Source: CAYSWK01 sp964434735
GTDB taxonomy: Archaea > Micrarchaeota > Micrarchaeia > Anstonellales > Bilamarchaeaceae
Direction of reading: 5' to 3'
Length of the DNA stretch: 11,586 nucleotides
Assembly: GCA_964434735.1 (NCBI GenBank)
Contig: CAYSWK010000032.1
Span: forward strand, 1-11,586
A model generated the notes under the pieces. The model was not told the origin of the DNA. It did no database searches and saw nothing but the letters and a program-made list of their open reading frames with translations. Position numbers and translations under genes: made by a program. How positions within the stretch are numbered: the stretch's first letter is position 1; each line of letters starts with the position of its first letter. Positions 5,736-11,586 of the stretch are shown here, piece by piece.

Positions 5736-7973
5736 ATGGATCTTATCATCGCAGAAAAACCCAAGGTAGCCGAGAAAATCGCCCACGCCATTTGCGAAAA
5801 GGTTGCAAAGAAAAACCAGGGAGGAGTATCCTATTACGTAGGAACCACCTCTGATGGCACTGAAATTGCCGTCGCACCTGCCGTCGGCCATTTATACACC
5901 CTTGTTGAAGAAAAAAAATCAAGCGGCTACCCCGTATTTGACATTAAATGGGTCCCCTCATATACTGCGGACAAGGATGCCGCATTCACCAAGCCATACG
6001 TTCTTCTTCTTCAATCATTAGCCGAAGATGCAGATTCCGTTACGGTTGCGTGCGACTATGATATTGAAGGTTCTTTGATAGGTTACAATGTTTATCGCTA
6101 CACTGCCGAAGGAAAGAAAGCAAATAGAATGAAATTTTCTGCACTTACCAACTCCGATTTGCGCGAAGCGTTTCTCAATAGGGGTGAATTGGATTATGCA
6201 AACGCAAAAGCAGGGGAAGCGCGCCATATTGTCGATTGGTATTATGGTATCAATCTTTCACGCGCACTCATGGGCGCAATCCGTGCAGCAAACCGCTACA
6301 AGGTTATGAGCATCGGCCGTGTCCAGGGGCCCGCTTTAGAGATTCTTGCCCAGCTTGAGCGTAAAATAAAGGCATTCGTCCCTACGCCTTACTGGGAGCT
6401 TTTTGCCAACATCCAAAACGTCGAATTCAAGCATAAGGCAGACCGTTTCACTGAAGAATCCAAGGCATTTACTTCCTATGAAAATACGTTAGATTCAGGA
6501 ATGGTTTCCTCAGTTGAGAAAAAGGAAGTCACGGTTGCAACTCCTCCCAATTTTGACCTTACTGCCCTTCAAGTGGAAGCATATCGCGTTTTTGGATTCA
6601 CTCCTTCACGAACCCTTCAAATCACCCAATCCCTTTACGAAGACTCATTAATCTCCTATCCACGTACCTCTTCAAACCAGATTCCTGATTCCATAAATAC
6701 CAAAGCAATTCTTCAAAAACTTTCAAAAATAACCGATTACTCAGAGCTTGCAGATTCCCTTCTCTCAGAAGGAAAGACCAAGCCGTTCCAAGGTACCAAA
6801 TCCGATCCTGCACACCCTGCCATTCATCCAACGGGCCAAAGCGCAAGCCTTGACGGCCAGGAAAAGAAACTTTACGACCTTATCGTTCGAAGATTCCTTT
6901 CAAGTTTCTCAACTCCTGCAAAGAAAGAGCGTACCAAAGTAGAAGTTGATTCAAACGGCGAAATATATGGTGCCCAAGGTAGCGTTATGAAAGATGCCGG
7001 TTGGACCAGGTTTTATGGCCCCTATTACAAATCTGATGATGTTGATCTTCCGCCATTTGAGCCCAAATCCCGCCTTAAGCTTGAGAAAAAAGAGCCCATA
7101 AAGAAAATGACCAAGCCACCGGGAAGGTTTACTGAAGCATCAATCGTTTCGGAGCTTGAAAAACGGCATTTGGGTACCAAAGCGACTCGTTCAGTCGTTA
7201 TCGACACTCTTTTCAAACGAGGTTACTTGGATGGAAAATCAATCCAGGTTACTGATTTTGGCCTTAAAGTTGTAGATGTACTTGAAAAATACGCCCCCGA
7301 AATCCTTGATGAAGCGCTTACGGGTAAAATAGAAGAGGAGATGGAGTTGGTTCAGGAAGGAAAACTCAAAGATACTGAAATTACTCAAGAAGCCAAGGAA
7401 ATACTTACCTCCCTTCTTAAAAAATGGAAACCTAAAGAGGCCGAAATTGGAAATGCAATTCTTGGCGCACTTGCAATCACTCAGGAAAAAGAAAGCCACA
7501 TCGGTTTATGCGACAAGTGCAAAACCAACAACCTTCGAATTATTAGGATGCGCGGGGGAAAACAATTCGTCGGCTGTTCAGGGTATCCCGATTGTAGAAA
7601 CGCGTATCCTCTTCCAGGAGGCGCCGGAATAAAGGTGCAGGATAAGCCTTGCGAATCCTGCGGAAAGCAAATGATAATGGTTCTACGCGCAGGAACACGC
7701 CCCTTTACCATGTGCATCGATCCCCAATGCCCCAGTAAGGCAAATTGGGGAAAGCCGAAATCAGTTTCCAGCACCGAGCAACCTGCATCCCGTTCCCAGC
7801 AGCCAGGTTCCAGCACACCTTCAATCGCGAGCGCTTCGCCTGCAGCATCAACCATTAAATCGCCAGCAGCCTCATCCGCTCTTAAGGAAAAAGAAAAACC
7901 GGTGCGCAAAAAGGCATCGCCAAAACCGAAAGCAGCAAGTGCCCTTAAAAAGAAAAAGCCTTCATCAAAATGA
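5736..7973 (+). CDS. topA: DNA topoisomerase I (type IA, archaeal)
   Basis: A 745-residue type IA topoisomerase, which relaxes negative supercoils by cutting one strand through a 5'-phosphotyrosine link. The Toprim domain starts at once (LIIAEKPKVAEKIA, metal-binding Glu7) and continues to the acidic motif DYDIEG with Asp107, Asp109 and Glu111. SIGRVQGPAL at 192-201 is a family hallmark. The catalytic tyrosine is Tyr308 in SLISYPRTS. Two zinc ribbons follow: Cys592/595/614/620 and Cys639/642/660/665, the first with the GCSGYPDC signature. Residues from about 672 to 745 are a disordered tail, first Ser/Ala/Pro/Gln-rich, then strongly Lys-rich (KKASPKPKAASALKKKKPSSK region), recalling histone H1 tails; this is not part of the core family. 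No gyrase-type or helicase domain is present, so it is not reverse gyrase. The start is fixed by the conserved N-terminal strand. It appears to be transcribed alone, between a T-rich terminator and the pgk promoter region. Confidence 0.97.
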   Translation: MDLIIAEKPKVAEKIAHAICEKVAKKNQGGVSYYVGTTSDGTEIAVAPAVGHLYTLVEEKKSSGYPVFDIKWVPSYTADKDAAFTKPYVLLLQSLAEDADSVTVACDYDIEGSLIGYNVYRYTAEGKKANRMKFSALTNSDLREAFLNRGELDYANAKAGEARHIVDWYYGINLSRALMGAIRAANRYKVMSIGRVQGPALEILAQLERKIKAFVPTPYWELFANIQNVEFKHKADRFTEESKAFTSYENTLDSGMVSSVEKKEVTVATPPNFDLTALQVEAYRVFGFTPSRTLQITQSLYEDSLISYPRTSSNQIPDSINTKAILQKLSKITDYSELADSLLSEGKTKPFQGTKSDPAHPAIHPTGQSASLDGQEKKLYDLIVRRFLSSFSTPAKKERTKVEVDSNGEIYGAQGSVMKDAGWTRFYGPYYKSDDVDLPPFEPKSRLKLEKKEPIKKMTKPPGRFTEASIVSELEKRHLGTKATRSVVIDTLFKRGYLDGKSIQVTDFGLKVVDVLEKYAPEILDEALTGKIEEEMELVQEGKLKDTEITQEAKEILTSLLKKWKPKEAEIGNAILGALAITQEKESHIGLCDKCKTNNLRIIRMRGGKQFVGCSGYPDCRNAYPLPGGAGIKVQDKPCESCGKQMIMVLRAGTRPFTMCIDPQCPSKANWGKPKSVSSTEQPASRSQQPGSSTPSIASASPAASTIKSPAASSALKEKEKPVRKKASPKPKAASALKKKKPSSK

Positions 7974-7983
7974 GAGTAAATTC

Positions 7984-7990
7984 TTTAAAT
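7984..7990 (+). promoter_or_regulatory. Possible TATA box upstream of pgk (distal)
   Basis: TTTAAAT predicts an RNA start near 8013, which would place the inverted repeat at 8021-8052 inside the 5' leader of pgk. It competes with the proximal candidate at 8007-8013. Confidence 0.35.
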
Positions 7991-8006
7991 GGTATTTACC
8001 TGTAGG

Positions 8007-8013
8007 TATATAT
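8007..8013 (+). promoter_or_regulatory. Possible TATA box upstream of pgk (proximal)
   Basis: TATATAT predicts an RNA start near 8036, inside the loop of the inverted repeat at 8021-8052. If this is the real box, the inverted repeat spans the start site, as an operator would. Confidence 0.4.
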
Positions 8014-8020
8014 CTGTAAA

Positions 8021-8052
8021 TTCTTAGGGATTCAAAAAACCGTCCCTAAGAA
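8021..8052 (+). promoter_or_regulatory. Perfect 10-bp inverted repeat before pgk (operator or leader hairpin)
   Basis: TTCTTAGGGA at 8021-8030 is the exact reverse complement of TCCCTAAGAA at 8043-8052, with a 12-base loop between them. It lies in the 110-base gap between topA and pgk. It could be a binding site for a dimeric regulator near the transcription start, or a hairpin in the pgk leader; the pgk ribosome binding site lies 20 bases beyond it and is not sequestered. It has no following T-run, so a terminator role is less likely. Confidence 0.6.
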
Positions 8053-8071
8053 ATATCGTATGGTTTTTACT

Positions 8072-8076
8072 AGGTG
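8072..8076 (+). promoter_or_regulatory. Shine-Dalgarno site for pgk
   Basis: AGGTG lies 7 bases before the ATG at 8084 and decides that start over the in-frame ATG at 8060, whose extra eight residues do not match the family's N-terminus. Confidence 0.65.
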
Positions 8077-8083
8077 CTTTCTT

Positions 8084-9268
8084 ATGAAATCAATTGATTC
8101 AGTAGATATTCGTGGAAAACGTATCCTGCTTCGTGTCGATTTAAATTCCCCTGTTGAAAACGGAAAAATAATCCGTAATCCCCGTCTTGTTGCCCATGCG
8201 TCAACTATTAAAAAATTGAGCGAGCGTGGCGCCCGTCTCATCATCCTTGCGCACCAGGGGCGAAAAGGCCACCATGATTTCACGAGCCTTGACCAGCATG
8301 CCCGCCATCTTCAGGAACTTACAGGCAGAAAAATCATTTTCATTGATGATGTTATCGGCATCCACGTCACCAAGGCAATCGATCATCTTCAAGACGGTGA
8401 AGTCTTGTTGCTTGACAACGTCCGTTTTCTCCATGATGAAACTGATGGCGACCCTTCCGAGTCCCTTTTGGTAAAAGGCCTTCGTCACCATGCAGATTAT
8501 TTCGTACTTGATTCCCTTTCCATCGCGCATCGAAAACAGGCAAGCGTGGTCGGATTTACTACGCACCTCCCCTCATTTGCAGGCCCTGTTCTTTTTGAAG
8601 AACTTGCTGCCCTTAACAAAGTTCTTCATTGCAATGAAGTTACGTTTGTTTTTGGCGGCGCAAAACCTCAAGACTCATTCCCCATCATGAAATATTGGTT
8701 GAGCACGGGCAAAGTCCATAAAGTTCTTGCCGGCGGCGTTCTTGGAACCCTTCTTTTATATGCAAAAGGTTACGAAGTTGGAACCTCAAAAGCATTCCTT
8801 GAAAAAACGGGCGCACTTGAGCTCGTGGGTGAAGCGAAACTTGAGCTTGAAAAGCACGCAAGCAAGATTGTTCTTCCAACCGATGTTGCCCTTCGTATTG
8901 AAGACAAGCGCGTGGAAGTCGATGTTTCAAAAGTTAAGGACGGAGGCATCTGGGACGTAGGATCCAAGACAATTTCCCATTTTTCAAAAATCATCAAGGA
9001 ATCAAAAGTCATAGTCGTCAATGGTCCCTTAGGCGTTTATGAAATCGTTGATTTTGCAAAAGGCACCAAGGAAGTATTCAAATCTCTTGAAAATTACGAC
9101 TCATTCACCCTTTGCGGCGGCGGCCATACGATAACTGCGCTTGAAATCTTTGATATCGACCGTTCAAAATTGGGTTATGTAAGCCTTGCCGGAAAAGCAC
9201 TCATTGAATATCTTTCCGGCGTTGAGCTTCCAGGAATCGAAGCCCTTAAGCATTCAAAACATGCCTAA
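8084..9268 (+). CDS. pgk: Phosphoglycerate kinase
   Basis: A 394-residue cytoplasmic enzyme that moves a phosphate between 1,3-bisphosphoglycerate and ADP, giving 3-phosphoglycerate and ATP, or the reverse in gluconeogenesis. The N-terminal domain has RVDLNSP (17-23), HQGRKG (57-62) and LLLDNVRFLHDE, which form the basic patch for the phosphoglycerate; DSLSIAHRKQ-S-VGF follows. The C-terminal nucleotide domain has VFGGAK, the hallmark NGPLGVYE (313-320) and the CGGGHT loop (344-349), and ends with LSGVELPGIEAL. The length fits archaeal and bacterial enzymes of about 390-410 residues, and the wording is nearer to archaeal forms. The A-in-place-of-F/A variant SLSIAH and the SLAGKALIEYL segment (where T-G-G-G-A is more usual) are mild departures. 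No other glycolytic gene is adjacent. A preceding inverted repeat may regulate it. Confidence 0.96.
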   Translation: MKSIDSVDIRGKRILLRVDLNSPVENGKIIRNPRLVAHASTIKKLSERGARLIILAHQGRKGHHDFTSLDQHARHLQELTGRKIIFIDDVIGIHVTKAIDHLQDGEVLLLDNVRFLHDETDGDPSESLLVKGLRHHADYFVLDSLSIAHRKQASVVGFTTHLPSFAGPVLFEELAALNKVLHCNEVTFVFGGAKPQDSFPIMKYWLSTGKVHKVLAGGVLGTLLLYAKGYEVGTSKAFLEKTGALELVGEAKLELEKHASKIVLPTDVALRIEDKRVEVDVSKVKDGGIWDVGSKTISHFSKIIKESKVIVVNGPLGVYEIVDFAKGTKEVFKSLENYDSFTLCGGGHTITALEIFDIDRSKLGYVSLAGKALIEYLSGVELPGIEALKHSKHA

Positions 9269-9279
9269 TTGTGCTTGCG

Positions 9280-9288
9280 TATATAAAC
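9280..9288 (+). promoter_or_regulatory. TATA box for the zinc-ribbon/GNAT pair
   Basis: TATATAAAC, centred at about 9284, sits 26 bases before the ATG at 9310. The RNA should start at or within a base or two of that ATG, so the message is probably leaderless. The in-frame GTG at 9271 lies upstream of the box and is ruled out if it is real. Confidence 0.7.
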
Positions 9289-9309
9289 TTTTTGCGTGCA
9301 CCTTTTTCC

Positions 9310-9621
9310 ATGGGCATACTTGATTTTTTCCTAGGCACCAGTAAGGACGTGCGTCCTTGCCCAAACTGCGGAGAATCCCTTTCCCTTAAAGATGAGCGTT
9401 GCCCCCATTGCGGAGTCCATATCTCCTCTATGTTCCGTAAAAAGTGCCCCTTATGCGGCGCGGCAAACGAACTTTCGGCAACTGAGTGCATTAATAGGGA
9501 TTATTCCTTTTCAACCCAAAACAAAAGCCCTAAAAATACTCACTTCGTATGTCCTATATGCGGACTAGAAAGTAGTTCATATCTTACTCGATGTCCCGCA
9601 TGCAATACGCGATTTATGTGA
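9310..9621 (+). CDS. Small multi-zinc-ribbon protein
   Basis: A 103-residue protein built around cysteine knuckles; no enzyme domain is seen. It opens with a short hydrophobic, possibly amphipathic stretch (MGILDFFLG), which could touch the membrane or a partner. Zinc ribbon 1 uses Cys17/20 and Cys31/34 (CPNCG and CPHCG). The middle unit has CPLCG at 46-50 but only one further cysteine, Cys60, so it lacks a fourth ligand unless a nearby residue or another chain supplies it. The last ribbon uses Cys81/84 and Cys95/98 (CPICG and CPAC). Such proteins usually mediate nucleic-acid or protein contacts. The start at 9310 is chosen because the TATA box lies exactly upstream and the open frame before it would contain the promoter. 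Its stop codon overlaps the next gene's start in TGATG, so the two are probably translated together. Specific function not recognised. Confidence 0.75.
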   Translation: MGILDFFLGTSKDVRPCPNCGESLSLKDERCPHCGVHISSMFRKKCPLCGAANELSATECINRDYSFSTQNKSPKNTHFVCPICGLESSSYLTRCPACNTRFM

Positions 9622-10196
9622 TGTTCATGGGTGAAGCATTTAAAGTAGTTCAAAAGGAAGAAAAAAAACCAGTGCATGAGATTAAGAAAGAGATTTTCAC
9701 CCTTCTTGACGAAGATGAAGTCGAAATAAAACGCCTTTCAATGGATGATATTGAGGAATGCGTCAAGGTTATGCGAAAATGCACCTTCGATGTTACTGCC
9801 TCGGATCTTTCAGTCGTTATAAAATACGGCGTCAGCTTTGGTGCGTACGTAAACCGCATGATGGTCGGTGCCGGCCTTGCGTGGCTTGCCTGTTTTGATT
9901 TTGAGTCAAAGCAGATTGTTCAAGGGACCCCTAACGCGCTGTATCTTGAAGATCCGGCCGTCCTTATTGCATATGAAGGCAGGGGAGTTCGTAAATCCCT
10001 TATTCTTGAACGGGAAAAAGAAGCAAAAAGCCAAAATCTTACCTACTTGTTTGCTTACCTTACTGACCCGCCCAAGAAGGAGAATATTGAAGGATACATT
10101 AAGGAAGCAAGTTCCTCTTTAGAATCAATGTACTATTCCTTGGGTTTTCAATTCCTTGGAACTCCAAAAGGCCTCATCGCCTTCAAGAAACTCTGA
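9621..10196 (+). CDS. GNAT-like acetyltransferase family protein (divergent)
   Basis: A protein of 191 residues from the ATG at 9621, which overlaps the upstream stop by one base (TGATG), or 189 from the ATG at 9627, which has GTGAT as a close Shine-Dalgarno-like site. An earlier in-frame ATG at 9591 lies inside the zinc-ribbon gene and is less likely. An N-terminal charged segment (about 1-35) precedes a GNAT-like fold: IKRLSMDDIEECVKVM helix 1, VGAGLAWLACFD strand, LYLEDPAVLIAYEGRGVRKSLI as motif A, then a helix rich in Lys/Glu, TYLFAYL strand and the terminal YYSLGFQFLG, the usual motif B pattern. In motif A the consensus Q/R-x-x-G-x-G/A reads E-G-R-G-V-R, so the last glycine of the CoA pyrophosphate loop is replaced by arginine, and catalysis is uncertain. 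The acceptor cannot be told from sequence. Being coupled to the zinc-ribbon protein suggests a shared process. Confidence 0.65.
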   Translation: MFMGEAFKVVQKEEKKPVHEIKKEIFTLLDEDEVEIKRLSMDDIEECVKVMRKCTFDVTASDLSVVIKYGVSFGAYVNRMMVGAGLAWLACFDFESKQIVQGTPNALYLEDPAVLIAYEGRGVRKSLILEREKEAKSQNLTYLFAYLTDPPKKENIEGYIKEASSSLESMYYSLGFQFLGTPKGLIAFKKL

Positions 10197-10202
10197 CGTA
10201 TG

Positions 10203-10210
10203 TTTAAATA
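10203..10210 (+). promoter_or_regulatory. Probable TATA box for the Lon-like protease
   Basis: TTTAAATA, centred near 10206, lies about 26 bases before the ATG at 10232, again predicting a leaderless message. An AGGAA at 10219-10223 could act as a ribosome binding site if the gene is read through from the GNAT gene 35 bases upstream. Confidence 0.5.
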
Positions 10211-10231
10211 TCTTAAGCAGGAATAGAGACC

Positions 10232-11586
10232 ATGCGTTATTTCTTTTATTTATTGCTTATTTTTCTTGCTCTTCCGCTTGTTTTTTCAGAAAGCTGCCCC
10301 CAAGGCCAATCGAGTATTTTTGTGCCAGCAGTAGTTCATAATGGCGGCGACCTTCTTGTTATTGAGGCCATCACCATTCCAGGCGATGGAGACATATACT
10401 CAACCGTAATCCCTTCCGTAGGTCTTTCCACCCAGGATTCCATAAAAACTGCCGTTAATTATGCGTTTAAAAAAGCAGGGTATGACCCATCTACTTGTGA
10501 TGTTTTTATAAAAGTCGATGATAAGCGAACAAGTTCAATAGATGGCCCTTCGGCAGGTGCAGCAATTTCAGTGGTAACTTACTCTGCACTTGTCAATTCT
10601 CCTGTCCGTAAGGATGCAACTCTTACCGGGGCAGTTGATGGTGAGGGACGTGTGCTTGCAGTAGGCGGCGTTTTTGAAAAATCCTATGCTGCTGCCTTGC
10701 AAGGCATCTCCTATATCCTTACTCCAAGACATTCTTTTGATGAGCAAATTATTCTGGATTCATTTAGCTCAACAAACATAACTTTTTTTGAAATCAATTC
10801 GGTCGATCAGGCCATTTCTTTTTTGGTTGAAAACAAGCCCCTTGAGCAAAAGGAATTTTCAATTGTGCTTCGGGAGCTTCCTAATTTGACCGTTTATTCC
10901 GATCCCGGTTTGGCCGACTTTGCAGTCGTATCCCAAAATATGATCCGTCTTGAATCAGATGCAATTGATTCCATTCCTTCTTTCTTAAACACTTCCGAAG
11001 AACTAAAAAAATACTACTCAAATGAGCTTAAGAGGCAGAACTTGATTCTTGAAAAAGGATACCCTTATACTGCCGCAAACGAGGCCTTCCAGAATTTTAT
11101 CTCAATAAAGACTATCACAAGCCTGTATTCCCTTGAATCGTTCACCCTCGAATCCAAAACTGAGGATGCACGCACTTGTATCGATTCCTTGAAGTTCCCC
11201 ACTATGCATCCTGAGTCTTATGAGTGGGTAAGCGGCGCACAGCAACGCCAGGCATGGGCTTTGCAAAAACTTGATTCCCTCTCATCAAAAAATACCACTT
11301 TAGTGGAGGAAAAATATGCCTATTTATACGACTTAGGATATGTTTTTGGTTGGTGTGATGTCGCAAAATCCTTGCTTTCAAAAGCATCTCCCTCTTCATC
11401 AGATTCATTTGACGATTCCCGTTTTGCTTCACGCGTTGATGATTTACTTGATGAGACGCAGTCTGAGGTTTCCTCTTCTTCTTGGAATGATTACCTTGAC
11501 TCTGCACGTATTTCAAAATCAAAAAAACACTATGTCGCAGCGTTATATGATCTTACGTTTGCAAAAACAATGGATCAAGTTGACAA
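10232..11586 (+). CDS. Exported Lon-like (S16-fold) serine protease, 3'-truncated
   Basis: The frame stays open from this ATG to the window edge, giving 451 residues without a stop; the C-terminus is missing. Residues 1-19 are a signal peptide (MRYFFYLLLIFLALPLVFS), so the protein is exported. Residues about 29-200 are a Lon-type proteolytic domain: DGPSAGAA holds the nucleophile Ser107, and GRVLAVGGVFEKSYAA holds the general base Lys150. Their spacing of 43 residues equals that in Lon, where Ser679/Lys722 of E. coli form the dyad. There is no AAA+ ATPase domain, so it should work without ATP on unfolded or surface substrates. It fits the archaeal family COG1750 of predicted secreted proteases. 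Residues about 205-451 form a mostly helical region with a Ser/Asp-rich linker near 385-415 and a helix-turn pattern like TPR units, which is only a guess. A C-terminal membrane anchor is common in this family but would lie beyond the window. Confidence 0.88.
   Translation, partial: MRYFFYLLLIFLALPLVFSESCPQGQSSIFVPAVVHNGGDLLVIEAITIPGDGDIYSTVIPSVGLSTQDSIKTAVNYAFKKAGYDPSTCDVFIKVDDKRTSSIDGPSAGAAISVVTYSALVNSPVRKDATLTGAVDGEGRVLAVGGVFEKSYAAALQGISYILTPRHSFDEQIILDSFSSTNITFFEINSVDQAISFLVENKPLEQKEFSIVLRELPNLTVYSDPGLADFAVVSQNMIRLESDAIDSIPSFLNTSEELKKYYSNELKRQNLILEKGYPYTAANEAFQNFISIKTITSLYSLESFTLESKTEDARTCIDSLKFPTMHPESYEWVSGAQQRQAWALQKLDSLSSKNTTLVEEKYAYLYDLGYVFGWCDVAKSLLSKASPSSSDSFDDSRFASRVDDLLDETQSEVSSSSWNDYLDSARISKSKKHYVAALYDLTFAKTMDQVD

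Noticed and set aside
5541..5891. - strand open frame with a poly-lysine stretch across the lipoprotein/topA junction
   Set aside because: The lysines are just the T-rich terminator read backwards, and the frame overlaps the starts and ends of two convincing + strand genes.
7481..7909. - strand open frame opposite the 3' part of topA
   Set aside because: It is antisense to the zinc ribbons and the tail of topA, with no domain or start signal of its own.
5736..7973. Reverse gyrase as an identity for the topoisomerase
   Set aside because: There is no helicase-like domain, and the length and N-terminal Toprim start fit topoisomerase I.
7997..8008. Short palindrome TACC-TGTA-GGTA before pgk
   Set aside because: The arms are only 4 bp long with mismatches beyond them, easily due to chance; the 10-bp repeat at 8021-8052 is the stronger element.
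11202..11522. - strand open frame near the right edge
   Set aside because: It is antisense to the continuous protease reading frame that starts at 10232 and is open to the window end; its Lys/Gln/Arg-rich translation has no domain.

Overview
The window reads as a stretch of an archaeal chromosome, moderately AT-rich, with every recognisable gene on the + strand. Several things point to Archaea. The type IA topoisomerase has an archaeal-type Toprim motif and two C-terminal four-cysteine zinc ribbons. The phosphoglycerate kinase is of the shorter, archaeal-looking type. The Lon-like protease has a signal peptide and no ATPase part. TATA-box-like sequences lie about 26-40 bases before most independent starts, and an oligo-T tract follows one gene. 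The protein set (CARDB-like surface proteins, MacB-type exporters, cysteine-repeat lipoproteins) suggests a DPANN-like lineage, but that placement is a low-confidence inference.

Layout: (1) Positions 1-4209 hold the end of an export operon: the C-terminal part of a LolD/MacB-type ATPase, a membrane-anchored protein of about four Ig-like (CARDB/NEW3-like) domains, and two tandem paralogous MacB/FtsX-type permeases. Spacers are 2-18 bases, so it is probably one transcript. (2) Positions 4239-5680 hold a monocistronic lipoprotein gene with its own TATA box and a T-rich terminator. The mature protein is almost entirely six tandem repeats, each with six cysteines. (3) Positions 5694-7973 hold DNA topoisomerase I (topA) with an unusual Ser/Ala/Pro/Lys-rich tail. 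(4) Positions 7984-9268 hold phosphoglycerate kinase (pgk), preceded by a perfect 10-bp inverted repeat. (5) Positions 9280-10196 hold a small zinc-ribbon protein whose stop codon overlaps a start codon of a GNAT-like protein. (6) From 10232 to the window edge is an exported Lon-like (S16-fold) serine protease with a Ser107/Lys150 dyad, cut off by the end of the window.

The exporter operon, the lipoprotein and the secreted protease could all act at the cell surface, while topA, pgk and the zinc-ribbon/GNAT pair are cytoplasmic. No direct functional link is shown by the sequence. The least explained items are the six-by-six cysteine lipoprotein, the asymmetric permease pair with its Ig-like partner, the topA tail, and the inverted repeat before pgk. 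Four TATA-box-to-ATG spacings also argue for leaderless or nearly leaderless mRNAs, and two of them revise gene starts. No RNA genes, CRISPR arrays, insertion sequences or integration sites were seen, and no stretch longer than 110 bases lacks a gene.
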